A stretch of 64,000 bases of DNA from Beijerinckiaceae bacterium RH AL1. GTDB lineage: Bacteria; Pseudomonadota; Alphaproteobacteria; Rhizobiales; Beijerinckiaceae. The stretch spans positions 1,364,597-1,428,596 of the forward strand of contig LR590083.2 of NCBI GenBank assembly GCA_901457705.2, given 5' to 3'. The notes beneath the pieces were generated by a model. That model saw nothing but the letters and a program-made list of their open reading frames with translations, was not told the DNA's origin and searched no databases. Position numbers and translations under genes: made by a program. Shown in pieces: positions 28,254-36,760 of this stretch (its first letter is position 1; each line of letters starts with the position of its first letter).

Positions 28254-30011
28254 TCAGCGCGACGCGAGGTTCTTCGGCAGGTGGAAGGCCCAGAACGAGC
28301 CGCCCTGGTTGATGCCGGCGGTCGACTTGGCGACCTCGCCACCCCACAGCGGAACCGCGCCGCCCCAGCCGGCCGCGACGCCGACCCACTGCTCGCCGTC
28401 CTGCGTCCAGGTGATCGGCGACGAGACGACGCCGGTGCCGACCTGGAACTTCCAGACCTCGTTGCCGGTCTTGGCATCGAGCGCCTTCAGGTAGCCCTCA
28501 GGCGTGCCGTAGAAGACGAGGCCGCCGGCGGTCGAGAGGACGCCGCCCCAGAGCGGTGCCTTGTTGTTGACCTGCCAGACGATCTTGCCGCTCAGCGGGT
28601 CCATGGCCTTCAGCGCACCGATGTGGTCCTGGAAGGTCGGGACGATCGTGAAGCCGGCGCCGAGATAGGCCGCACCCTTCTTGTAGGTGACGGGCTCGTT
28701 CCAGATGTCCATGCCCCACTCGTTCGAGGGGACGTAGAACAGCTTCGTCTGCGGGTCGTAGGAGACCGGCATCCAGTTCTTGCCGCCGAGGAAGCCAGGC
28801 GTCGCGTGGACGGTCTTGCCCTTCTGCGCGTTGGTCGGGTCGCCCGGACGGTTCTCGTCGATGAACTCGGGACGGCCGTCCTTGTCGATGCCCTTCGCCC
28901 AGTTGATCTTCTCGACGAACGGATGCGCGGTGATGAACTTCCCGTTCGTGCGGTCGAGCACGTAGAAGAAGCCGTTGCGGTCGGCGGTGCCGCCGAGCTT
29001 CATCGGCTTGCCGTCGACCGTGGCGTCGAAGGGCACGAACTCGTTCACGCCGTCGTAGTCCCAGCCGTCGTGCGGGGTAGTCTGGTAGCCCCAGACGATC
29101 TCGCCGTTGTCGGGGTTGAGGGCGAGGCGCGAGGCCGACCACTTGTTGTCGCCGGGACGCAACCACGAGTTCCACGGGCCGGGGTTGCCGGTGCCGATGT
29201 AGAGCAGGTTGAGCTCGGGATCGTAGGTGCCGCCGAGCCAGGTGGCGCCGGAGCCGAACTTGTAGGTGTCGCCCGGCCAGGTCTCGTTGGCCTTGCCGGT
29301 CATCGTCGACTCTTTGCCGTTCAGCGTGCCGACGTTGCCTTCGATGACCGGGCGGCTCCAGATCTCCTCGCCCGTGTCGGGGTCGCGGGCCTGGACCTTG
29401 CCGACCACGCCGAACTCGCCGCCGGACAGGCCGGTGATCAGCTTGCCCTTCACGATCATCGGCGCGGCGGTGTACGAGTAGCCGGCCTTGAAGTCGTCGA
29501 TCGTCTTCTTCCAAACGACCTTGCCCGACTTGGCGTCGAGCGCGACGAGCTTCGCGTCGAGCGTGCCGAAGATGAACTTGTTCTTCCACAGGATGCCGCC
29601 GCGATTGACGACGTCGCAGCAGGGCAGGATGCCTTCCGGCAGGCGGGCATCGTATTCCCAGATCTTCTCGCCGGTGTGCGCGTTGATCGCATAGGCGCGC
29701 GAGTAGGAGCCGGTGACGTAGATCACGCCGTCCTTGATGAGCGCCTGGCTCTCCTGGCCGCGCTGCTTCTCACCGCCGAACGAGAACGACCACGCCGGGA
29801 TCAGGCCCTTGATGTTGTCCTTGTTGATGATCTTCAGCGGGCTGAAGCGCTGGTCCTTCGGGCCGAAGCCGTTCATCAGCACCGAGTCGGTCGACTTGGC
29901 GCCGTTGTCGAGCATCTCCTGCGTGACGTCCTCGGCGAACGCCGGGAGCTGCATCGCGGTGACGAGGGCTGCGGCCCCCGCTGCAACGAGCAGACGTTTG
30001 CGGAACTCCAT
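28254..30011 (-). CDS. PQQ-dependent alcohol dehydrogenase, predicted lanthanide type (ExaF/PedH-like)
   Basis: Periplasmic quinoprotein alcohol dehydrogenase, 585 residues: signal peptide (about 1-25), then an eight-bladed propeller. Seen: the vicinal disulfide in [27 protein letters not shown], and W317-D318-Y319-D320 in [13 protein letters not shown]320 is the additional Asp that marks lanthanide-using enzymes; calcium enzymes carry a small residue such as Ala, Ser or Thr there. Overall similarity is to ExaA/PedE/ExaF-type ethanol dehydrogenases ([24 protein letters not shown]-terminus) more than to XoxF methanol dehydrogenases. GGGAGGATGGA precedes the ATG at 30011. It is the last gene of a minus-strand group with two cytochromes and a PQQ-associated binding protein. 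PQQ synthesis genes are not in the window. Confidence 0.93.
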   Translation of the reverse strand: MEFRKRLLVAAGAAALVTAMQLPAFAEDVTQEMLDNGAKSTDSVLMNGFGPKDQRFSPLKIINKDNIKGLIPAWSFSFGGEKQRGQESQALIKDGVIYVTGSYSRAYAINAHTGEKIWEYDARLPEGILPCCDVVNRGGILWKNKFIFGTLDAKLVALDAKSGKVVWKKTIDDFKAGYSYTAAPMIVKGKLITGLSGGEFGVVGKVQARDPDTGEEIWSRPVIEGNVGTLNGKESTMTGKANETWPGDTYKFGSGATWLGGTYDPELNLLYIGTGNPGPWNSWLRPGDNKWSASRLALNPDNGEIVWGYQTTPHDGWDYDGVNEFVPFDATVDGKPMKLGGTADRNGFFYVLDRTNGKFITAHPFVEKINWAKGIDKDGRPEFIDENRPGDPTNAQKGKTVHATPGFLGGKNWMPVSYDPQTKLFYVPSNEWGMDIWNEPVTYKKGAAYLGAGFTIVPTFQDHIGALKAMDPLSGKIVWQVNNKAPLWGGVLSTAGGLVFYGTPEGYLKALDAKTGNEVWKFQVGTGVVSSPITWTQDGEQWVGVAAGWGGAVPLWGGEVAKSTAGINQGGSFWAFHLPKNLASR

Positions 30012-30260
30012 TCCATCCTCCCCTGTACCGCCGCCCTTGAGGGCGGCCTTCACTGATTAAGCAGCAGCGGTGTCCGACTCGCGGCCGCGTCGCTTTTAGC
30101 ACTGCCTAAGTTTTTTTTAATAGGCATTTCGTAGGAAGCCGGACGTTTTTATGGCGCTTTATTGGTCTGCAACGGCAGCTTTACTGCAAAGCGCAGACGA
30201 AGAGTGTCGCTCGGCGGAGCGCCGAGCGAGCTCGATGATGCGCCTCGCGAGCCGGCTCGG

Positions 30261-31124
30261 CTATTGCACGTCCGGCGGCGTGAACTTCACGCCGTACTTC
30301 TCGCAGATCGCCTTCATGCGTCCATCCTTGACCATCGCGGTCAGGATGTCGCCAACGGCATAGCCGAGGTCGCGCGAGTTGCCGCGCACGGCGCCGGCGA
30401 GCTCCCAATGGTTCTTCACCGGCCCCATGATCTCCGGCACCAGGATCGGATTGTCGGCCTCGGGTATCTTCAGGTCGAAGAAGGCGTTGTCGATCTGCGC
30501 CTCGGTGCCCGCCAGGATCGGCGTCTCGCCGGCCTTGTAGGCCTCGGCCGCCTTCTCGAAGTTGGAAAAGTGCGTCGCGTTCGGGCGGAAGCGGCCGCCA
30601 ACGGCGGTCATCAGGGCGAGATCGGAGGCGCTCGTGCCTTCCACCGCGACCTTGCTGGCGCCGATGTCGTTCAGCGTCTCGAGCCTGTCGACCTTGTCCT
30701 TGCGCGACGCGAAGGCGAGATGCTCCATGAAGTAGGGTGCGGTGAAGAACACCTGGTCGTCGCGCAGCATCAGCACGCGGTCGTTCGGCACCTGCAGCAT
30801 CAGGTCGGAGAGCGGCGTGCCGACGAGGTCGCCCTTCCAGAGGTTGAGGCGGAAGTCGCCGCCCATGTCCTCTGCCGCCTGGTACATCACGATCTGCGGC
30901 TTGACCTTCAGCTGCTTGGCGATCTCGTTGGCGATGTCGACGTTGATCCCGTAGGGCTTGTTGTCCTTGTCGACGTCCGAGAACGGCTTGTCATCGAGGT
31001 AGAGCGCGACGCGCAGCACGCCTGCCGCCTTCACCTCGTCCAGCGGCCGCGCGACGACCGACGTCGTCAGCCCCGCTGCGATCAGGATCGCGCCGAGAAT
31101 CTTCGAAACCGCGCGCGCGCTCAT
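30261..31124 (-). CDS. quinoprotein dehydrogenase-associated substrate-binding protein (XoxJ/PedG-like)
   Basis: Periplasmic protein of the extracellular solute-binding family 3 fold, 287 residues with a signal peptide (SARAVSKILGAILIAAGLTTSVVA). Mature start: RPLDEVKAAGVLRVALYLDDKPFSDVD, with YGINVDIANEIAKQLKV following. This matches the set of binding-protein-like partners encoded beside PQQ dehydrogenases; XoxJ of this group is thought to assist maturation or activation of the dehydrogenase rather than transport. It overlaps the upstream cytochrome gene by ATGA (31121-31124), so translation is coupled. No ABC permease or ATPase gene is nearby, which supports a non-transport role. Confidence 0.86.
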   Translation of the reverse strand: MSARAVSKILGAILIAAGLTTSVVARPLDEVKAAGVLRVALYLDDKPFSDVDKDNKPYGINVDIANEIAKQLKVKPQIVMYQAAEDMGGDFRLNLWKGDLVGTPLSDLMLQVPNDRVLMLRDDQVFFTAPYFMEHLAFASRKDKVDRLETLNDIGASKVAVEGTSASDLALMTAVGGRFRPNATHFSNFEKAAEAYKAGETPILAGTEAQIDNAFFDLKIPEADNPILVPEIMGPVKNHWELAGAVRGNSRDLGYAVGDILTAMVKDGRMKAICEKYGVKFTPPDVQ

Positions 31125-31543
31125 TCCGGGATGTTCTTCGAGATCATGAAAGCGCGGATCGCCCACAGCTCCTCGTTCGGGAGCAGGCCGTAGAACACGG
31201 GCATCATGGTGACGCCGTTGCGCTGCGCGCCCTTGTGCATGCGCTCGGTGAAGAGGTCGTCGCCTTCCTGGTCGGCCGGCACCTTGCGCAGATCGGGCGC
31301 GATGCCGCCGGAGATCATCTCGAGGCCGTGGCAGCGGGCGCAGTTCTCGTTGTAGGCCTGGGCGCCGATCGAGATCGCATCCGCGTTGCCGGTGTAGGGG
31401 CTCTTCGAGGGCCAGTCCTTCAGCGGCGGCAGCTTGCTCGTGTCGACCTTCGCGGGTGCCTCGTCGGCGTGCGCCTGAAGCCCGACGAGCGCGGCGCCGC
31501 CCGCCAGAGCAACGGCCGCGGCTGCTGCAACAATGCCCCTCAT
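31121..31543 (-). CDS. periplasmic c-type cytochrome (PedF/XoxG-like)
   Basis: A 140-residue monohaem cytochrome c: signal peptide (MRGIVAAAAAVALAGGAALVGLQAHA), haem site CARCH in NENCARCHGLEMISGG, then IAPDLRKVP and axial-Met candidates in GVTMMPVFYGLL. It is probably the electron acceptor of the neighbouring quinoprotein dehydrogenase, by analogy with XoxG and PedF. It is 50% or so similar by eye to the next upstream cytochrome (31688-32116), suggesting a tandem duplication. Stop codon overlaps the binding-protein start. Confidence 0.88.
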   Translation of the reverse strand: MRGIVAAAAAVALAGGAALVGLQAHADEAPAKVDTSKLPPLKDWPSKSPYTGNADAISIGAQAYNENCARCHGLEMISGGIAPDLRKVPADQEGDDLFTERMHKGAQRNGVTMMPVFYGLLPNEELWAIRAFMISKNIPE

Positions 31544-31687
31544 CTTGTTCCGTTTCCCCCCAAATTTTGCCCGCCTATAGCATGAGAACTGCAGAAGGAA
31601 ATCGGGCTCGCCCAAAAAAATCGCGCCCCGAAAGACGGAGCGAGACTTAAGTCGCGTGCGGCGAATCTGCTCGATAGAAACGCTTAA

Positions 31688-32116
31688 TTAATCTTGATGC
31701 TTCGACTCGATATAGGTGCGGATCGCCCACAGGCCGGTCTGCGACACGGTGCCGAAGTACTTCTCCATCTTGACCTGGCCGTTGCGGGTGACGCCGTTGA
31801 TCACCTTCTCCTTGTAGAGGTCGTCGCCTTCGGCGCCGGTTGGCAGCTGGTGCAGGTCGGGCGCCATGCCGCCGGACTCCATCTCGAGCCCATGGCAGGC
31901 CGCGCAATTGGCGAGATAGCCGTGCGCGCCGATCTCGATGGCCTTTTCCTTGTCCTTGCTGTCGCGGAACGGGTTGGTGTCCTTCCAGGTGTTGCCGAGG
32001 TCCGGCAGGCCCGGCGTGTCGAAGGCCTGCGGCGTCACGCTGCCGTGCCCGAAGACGGGGGCGGTCGCAGCCACCGCGAGAGCGACGACACCCGCCGCGA
32101 TGAACCACACCTTCAT
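31688..32116 (-). CDS. periplasmic c-type cytochrome, second copy
   Basis: A 142-residue monohaem cytochrome c with a signal peptide (MKVWFIAAGVVALAVAATAPVFG), a His-containing mature N-terminus (HGSVTPQAFDTPGLPDLG), haem site CAACH in LANCAACHGLEMESGG, and MAPDLHQLPTGAEGDDLY. The candidate axial Met is in QVKMEKYFGTV. It resembles the downstream cytochrome at 31121-31543, but the predicted Met environment differs, so the two may have different potentials. First gene of the minus-strand group; GAGGGGTCTGGGA precedes the ATG. Confidence 0.88.
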   Translation of the reverse strand: MKVWFIAAGVVALAVAATAPVFGHGSVTPQAFDTPGLPDLGNTWKDTNPFRDSKDKEKAIEIGAHGYLANCAACHGLEMESGGMAPDLHQLPTGAEGDDLYKEKVINGVTRNGQVKMEKYFGTVSQTGLWAIRTYIESKHQD

Positions 32117-32289
32117 GTTCCCAGACCCCTCATTCGTGGATGACGCCGACACCCGGCCGCGGAGCTTTAGCCGACACACCGGCCCTAGGTACAGGCGCCA
32201 ATCGCGGGTGGAGAGGCGGTCTGCCGATCGGATGAGCTTGCGCATATCGATTGCGCTTTTCGCGCCGCCGTGACACGTGCTCGCCCTCA
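32117..32289. promoter_or_regulatory. divergent promoter region of the quinoprotein gene set
   Basis: A 173-bp spacer between the divergent cytochrome-dehydrogenase group and the binding protein-propeller-NosR-like group. Both promoters should lie here. A comparatively AT-rich TTGCGCATATCGATTGCG lies at about 32240-32257, but no operator is obvious. Confidence 0.4.
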
Positions 32290-33591
32290 ATGAAGCGGTC
32301 GAAGACAGACGGCATGGGGAGACGGACGGGCCGCGTGCCGGCGGTCGCCGCAACGCCGCGTAAAGCCGGGACGCGGCGCATCGCGCGCGACCTCGCCACG
32401 GCTGGGCTTCTCCTCACGATAGGCGTGCTTGTCGCCGGACCGGCGCACGCCGTCCCGCCATTGAAGGGGCCGCCGGTCGAGGTCCTCTACGTCGAGCGCA
32501 AGGTCGAGCATCTGCCGCCGCTCAACAACGAGGAGCCGATCCCTGACGATCTCGGCCGGGCCGGCGCCGAGCTCGGCATCAAGGATTCGAATGCATCGGG
32601 CCGCTTCGTCGGCGTCGCGCTCGCGATGAAGAGCGTCGTCGTCGCGCCGGGCGCCGACATCAGGAGCGCCGTCACGGCGGCACTCGGCCCCAGCAGGGTG
32701 CGCTTCATCGCCGTCAACGCGCCGGCCGACGACCTGCTCGCGATCGCCGACATGCCGGCGACGCACGACGCGGCGATCCTCAACCTCGGCGCCACGGACA
32801 CCCGGCTGCGAGATGCCGACTGCCGCGCCAACGTGCTGCACACGAGCGCCTCGCGCGCGATGCTCGCCGACGCGCTGATGCAGTTCCTGGTCTTCAAGCG
32901 CTGGCCGAAGATCCTGCTCGTCTCCGGCCCGCATCCCGCCGACAAGGACTACGCCGACGCGCTGCGCCGGAGCGCGAAGAAGTTTGGCGCGAAGATCGTC
33001 GGCGAGGCGAGCTACGACGCGCAGGGCGGCGACATCCGCGACACGGCGCTGCGCGAGTTCGCGCTGGTGACCCGCGGCGCCGCGCACGACGTCGTCGCCG
33101 TCGCCGACGAGGAGAACGAGTTCGGCACGAGCCTGCCCTACAACACCGACCTGCCACGGCCCGTCGTCGGCACGCAGGGGCTGACGCCCGCGGCCTGGGG
33201 GCGGCCCGTCGAGGCCTGGGCGGCGGCGCAGCTGCAGGGCCGCTTCAAGAAGCTCGCCGGCCGCGACATGCGCCCCACAGACTATGCCGGCTGGATGGCG
33301 ACGCACGCCGTCGGCGAGGCGGCGGTGCAGCTGAAGAGCGCGGACCCCGCCGCGATCCACGACCTTCTCATGTCGCCGAGCTTCGAGGTCGGCGGCTTCA
33401 AGGGACGCTCGCTCAGCTTCCGCGCCTGGGACGGCCAGCTGCGCGAGCCGATCTTCGATCTGTGGCCCGGCGCCGTGGTCGCGACCGCGCCGCTCGACGG
33501 CTTCCTGCATCCGCGCACCGATCTCGACTCGCTTGGCATCGACGAGCCCGAGAGCCGCTGCACATCACGGCGAGGTCAGCCGCGAACATGA
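32290..33591 (+). CDS. PQQ-associated ABC-type substrate-binding protein (branched-chain-like fold)
   Basis: A 433-residue periplasmic protein with an N-terminal signal/anchor (ARDLATAGLLLTIGVLVAGPAHA; an Arg/Lys-rich pre-region of about 35 residues is long for a signal). The mature protein shows VEVLYVERKVEHLPPL, VVVAPGADIRSAV and FGTSLPYNTDLPRPVVGTQGL, typical of the binding protein family found with PQQ-dependent alcohol dehydrogenase systems. The usual ABC permease and ATPase partners are absent here. ATG at 32290 (32314 is an alternative). Its stop overlaps the next start (ATGA, 33588-33591). Confidence 0.82.
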   Translation: MKRSKTDGMGRRTGRVPAVAATPRKAGTRRIARDLATAGLLLTIGVLVAGPAHAVPPLKGPPVEVLYVERKVEHLPPLNNEEPIPDDLGRAGAELGIKDSNASGRFVGVALAMKSVVVAPGADIRSAVTAALGPSRVRFIAVNAPADDLLAIADMPATHDAAILNLGATDTRLRDADCRANVLHTSASRAMLADALMQFLVFKRWPKILLVSGPHPADKDYADALRRSAKKFGAKIVGEASYDAQGGDIRDTALREFALVTRGAAHDVVAVADEENEFGTSLPYNTDLPRPVVGTQGLTPAAWGRPVEAWAAAQLQGRFKKLAGRDMRPTDYAGWMATHAVGEAAVQLKSADPAAIHDLLMSPSFEVGGFKGRSLSFRAWDGQLREPIFDLWPGAVVATAPLDGFLHPRTDLDSLGIDEPESRCTSRRGQPRT

Positions 33592-34565
33592 GACGCCTTC
33601 TCGCAGTCGCCCTCGCGGCGCTCGCCGTCGGCACGCTGCCGGCCCGCGCCTTAGAGGTCTTCGTCACCAACGAGCGCGACAACACGATCTCGGTAATCGA
33701 CTCCAAGACCTTCCAGGTGACGCGCACCTTCAAGGTCGGCCAGCGGCCGCGCGGCGTCGTGTTCTCGAAGGACGGCAAGATTCTCTATCTCTGCGCGAGC
33801 GATTCGGACGCGGTGGAGGAGATCGATCCCGACACCGGCAAGCTGCTGCACGACCTGCCGTCCGGCGAGGACCCCGAGCAGTTCGCGATCTCGCCCGACG
33901 GCAAGCGCCTCTACATCGCCAACGAGAACAACGCCGCAACGACGATCATCGATCTCGCGACGCGCAAGGTGGCGGGCCAGATCGACGTCGGCATCGAGCC
34001 CGAGGGCATGGCGGTCTCGCCCGACAGCAACACCGCGGTCACCACCTCCGAGACCACCAACATGGTGCATTGGATCGACCCCAAAACCTTTCAGTCGAAC
34101 GATGCGACGGCGGTCGGGCAGCGCCCGCGCGAAGCGAAGTTCAGCAAGGACGGCTCGCTGCTCTGGGTCTCCTCGGAGGTCGGCGGCACGGTGGCGATCA
34201 TCGACGTCGCGAGCCACAAGGTGATCCACACGATCTCCTTCCACCTGCCGTCGATCTCGGCCGACAAGATCCAGCCGGTCGGCATCAGCCTGACGCGCGA
34301 CGGCAAGCTCGCCTTCATCGCGCTCGGCCCCGCCGACCACGTCGCGGTCGTCGACGCCAAGACCTACGAGGTGAAGGGCTACGTTCTCGTCGGGCGCCGC
34401 GTCTGGCATACGGCGCTGACCCCTGACGAGGACCTCTTGTTCACCACCAACGGCGTCTCAGGCGACGTCACCGTCATCGACGTCGCCAGCCACAAGCCGA
34501 TCCGCACCATCAAGGTCGGTCGCTTCCCCTGGGGCGTCGCGGTCCGGGCGCCGGCGACGCCGTGA
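33588..34565 (+). CDS. PQQ-associated YVTN beta-propeller protein
   Basis: A 325-residue periplasmic seven-bladed propeller of the PQQ-dependent-catabolism-associated family. Signal peptide MRRLLAVALAALAVGTLPARA, then repeats of the form VFVTNERDNTISVIDSKTFQV, VGQRPRGVVFSKDGKILYLC and so on, each with a (Y/F)-V/I-T-N or similar turn. Coupled at both ends by 4-bp overlaps with its neighbours. Function is not established; such propellers may scaffold or sense the dehydrogenase/redox partners in the periplasm. Confidence 0.87.
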   Translation: MRRLLAVALAALAVGTLPARALEVFVTNERDNTISVIDSKTFQVTRTFKVGQRPRGVVFSKDGKILYLCASDSDAVEEIDPDTGKLLHDLPSGEDPEQFAISPDGKRLYIANENNAATTIIDLATRKVAGQIDVGIEPEGMAVSPDSNTAVTTSETTNMVHWIDPKTFQSNDATAVGQRPREAKFSKDGSLLWVSSEVGGTVAIIDVASHKVIHTISFHLPSISADKIQPVGISLTRDGKLAFIALGPADHVAVVDAKTYEVKGYVLVGRRVWHTALTPDEDLLFTTNGVSGDVTVIDVASHKPIRTIKVGRFPWGVAVRAPATP

Positions 34566-36652
34566 AGCGGATCCTCGGACTTCTCGTCGCGCTGCTCCTT
34601 TGCTTCGGCGCCTCGGCGCACGCCTCGACGCTGACCCGCGACGAGATCCAAAAATATTTTCCCGCGCCGCTCGTCGTCGGGCAGGAGGACGACAAGCTGC
34701 CGATCTGGCCGATCCTCAAGCAGGAGGTCGGCGCCTACGACGTCATCGCCTACGTCTTCCAGTCCAACGACTTCGCGCCCATCCCGGGCTTTGGTGGTTC
34801 GCCGCCCAACCTTCTCATCGCGATGGCGCCGGACGGCACCTTCATCGACGTGAAGGTGCTGGCGCAGCACGAGCCGGTCTTCGTCGACGGCCTGGGGCCG
34901 GGCCCGCTCAACGACTTCGTGCAGCAGTACGTGGGGATGAGCGCGCGCCACACGATCGCCGTCGGCCGCCCGAATGCGCGCCAGCACGGCGCCTCGTCGG
35001 CCTCGACCGTCGACGGCGTCGCGATGGCGACGGCCTCGACGCGCATCATCAACCAGGAGCTGCTGTCCTCGGCGCTCGCCGTGGCCCGCAAGAAGCTCGG
35101 CTTCGGTGCCGCCGACACGCTAGGCCTCAAGGCCGTCGCCAAGCCGGCGCCGGCGACGCCGCTGACCTGGCCGCAGCTCCTCGCCAAGGGCTACGTCAAG
35201 ACGCTGCACCTGACGAACGCCACGGTCGACGCCGCCTTCGCTAACACGGCGGTGGCAGACCAGAGCGACGGCGCGGCCGACGCGACCTTCGCCGACACCT
35301 ATGTCGCCGAGGTCGACGTGCCGGAGATCGGCCGCAACGTGTTGGGCGCCAAGCTCTACGCCTACCTCATGGCCGGCCTCGCGCCGGGCGACCACGCGAT
35401 CATGGTGCTCGCCGCCGGCCCGTGGTCGCCGATGGGCGACGACTTCGTCTACGGGGCGATCCCCAGCAACATCTCGATTGTCCAGAACAAGTTTCCGGTG
35501 ACCGCGCGCGACTTCGCCATCGAGCGCGGCAGCAACGGGATGGCCGGCATGCCGGCCGGCGACTGGACGATCCTCAAGATCAACCAGGATGCCGGCTTCG
35601 ATCCCAGCCGCACATGGGCGATGACGCTGCGCTTCACCCGCGAGCACGGCCAGATCTACCCGGTGAAGGTGACGCGCGAGTTTGCGCTCGACTATGCGCT
35701 GCCGGCCGACTTCTTCACGATCACGCATGCGACGCAGGCGCCCGCCTGGAGCGACCCGTGGTTCGCGCGGAAGTGGGAGCTCCTCGTCATCGCCGCGATG
35801 CTCGCGGTGCTCGTGCCGGTGCTGGTGCGCCAGCGCGGCCTCGTCGCGCGCGAACGGCGCTTCGAGGCCTTCCGCCTCGCCTATCTCGCGCTGACGCTCG
35901 GCTTCATCGGCTGGTACGCGCAGGCGCAGCTCTCGATCGTCACGCTCGTCGGCCTCGTCCGCACGACGCAGGGCGGCGATCTCTCGTTCCTTCTCTACGA
36001 TCCGCCGTCGTTGCTGCTGTGGGGGTTCGTGCTCGTCACGCTCGCGATCTGGGGGCGCGGCACGTTCTGCGGCTGGCTCTGTCCGTTCGGCGCGCTGCAG
36101 GAGCTGGTGGCGTGGCCGGCGCAGAAGCTGAAGCTGCGCCAGGTCGGCGTGCCGCCGCGCCTCGACCGGGCCCTGCGCAAGGTGAAGTACGTCGTGCTTG
36201 CCGGCATCCTCGTCGCGGCCGCGGTCTCCACGCCGACCGCCGATCGCCTCGTCGAGGTCGAGCCGTTCAAGACCTCGATCACGCTGTACTTCGTGCGCTC
36301 ATGGCCGTTCGTCGTCTACGCGGTCGGATTGTTGGTCCTCAATCTTTTCGTCTACAAGGGCTTCTGCCGCTATCTCTGCCCGCTCGGCGCCAGCCTCGCA
36401 CTGGTCGGCCGCCTGCGCGTGCTCAACTGGATCCCGCGGCGCGCCGAGTGCGGCAGCCCGTGCCAGCTCTGCAAGGTCAAGTGCCGCTACGGGGCGATCG
36501 AGCCGACGGGCAAGATCGACTATCCCGAATGCTTCCAGTGCATGGACTGCGTGACGATCATCCAGGATCCGCAGCAGTGCGTGCCGCAGATCCTGGCCGC
36601 CAAGAAGCGCAAGGTGCTGGTGCCGACGCCGGAGCCGCAGGCGGCGGAGTAA
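34562..36652 (+). CDS. NosR-like flavin-binding polyferredoxin membrane protein
   Basis: A 696-residue membrane redox protein in the NosR architecture. A signal peptide (1-20) is followed by a periplasmic FMN-binding domain whose flavin-attachment motif reads D151-G-V-A-M-A-T157, in place of the usual D-x-x-S-G-A-T. After a long periplasmic region come membrane spans with two CxxxCP loops, FCGWLCPFG (C503 first) and FCRYLCPLG (C602 first). The C-terminus has two ferredoxin-type sets: C630-x3-C-x2-C-x3-C, then CFQCMDC with a later Cys. No N2O reductase gene is nearby; the gene is instead coupled (GTGA, 34562-34565) to the PQQ-associated propeller. Predicted to pass electrons between cytoplasm/quinone and periplasm. 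Confidence 0.88.
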   Translation: MKRILGLLVALLLCFGASAHASTLTRDEIQKYFPAPLVVGQEDDKLPIWPILKQEVGAYDVIAYVFQSNDFAPIPGFGGSPPNLLIAMAPDGTFIDVKVLAQHEPVFVDGLGPGPLNDFVQQYVGMSARHTIAVGRPNARQHGASSASTVDGVAMATASTRIINQELLSSALAVARKKLGFGAADTLGLKAVAKPAPATPLTWPQLLAKGYVKTLHLTNATVDAAFANTAVADQSDGAADATFADTYVAEVDVPEIGRNVLGAKLYAYLMAGLAPGDHAIMVLAAGPWSPMGDDFVYGAIPSNISIVQNKFPVTARDFAIERGSNGMAGMPAGDWTILKINQDAGFDPSRTWAMTLRFTREHGQIYPVKVTREFALDYALPADFFTITHATQAPAWSDPWFARKWELLVIAAMLAVLVPVLVRQRGLVARERRFEAFRLAYLALTLGFIGWYAQAQLSIVTLVGLVRTTQGGDLSFLLYDPPSLLLWGFVLVTLAIWGRGTFCGWLCPFGALQELVAWPAQKLKLRQVGVPPRLDRALRKVKYVVLAGILVAAAVSTPTADRLVEVEPFKTSITLYFVRSWPFVVYAVGLLVLNLFVYKGFCRYLCPLGASLALVGRLRVLNWIPRRAECGSPCQLCKVKCRYGAIEPTGKIDYPECFQCMDCVTIIQDPQQCVPQILAAKKRKVLVPTPEPQAAE

Positions 36653-36655
36653 CCA

Positions 36656-36760
36656 CCGTCATTGCGAGCGAAGCGAAGCAAGCCAGGGGCCGCGGGGCGC
36701 GATCTACGTAGTTTAGCGCGCTGCAACCCCTGGGTTGCTTCGCTTCGCTCGCAATGACGG
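36656..36760. repeat. paired inverted repeat, family C
   Basis: Arms of 34 bp at 36656-36689 and 36727-36760, complementary with a single mismatch; each begins CCGTCATTGCGAGCGAAGCG reading inward. The 37-bp centre contains CTACGTAG and GCGCG/GCGCG flanks, so it can also fold. It fills the space between the NosR-like stop and the ApbE stop. This resembles short dispersed elements found between genes in many proteobacteria and probably acts as a terminator as well. Confidence 0.85.

Noticed and set aside
28254-30011. Calling the dehydrogenase XoxF methanol dehydrogenase
   Set aside because: The N- and C-terminal segments resemble ExaA/PedE/ExaF-type ethanol dehydrogenases more than XoxF, so I name it ExaF/PedH-like.
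34562-36652. NosR of a denitrification (N2O reductase) operon
   Set aside because: No nosZ, nosD, nosF or nosY is nearby and the gene is coupled to PQQ-associated genes.
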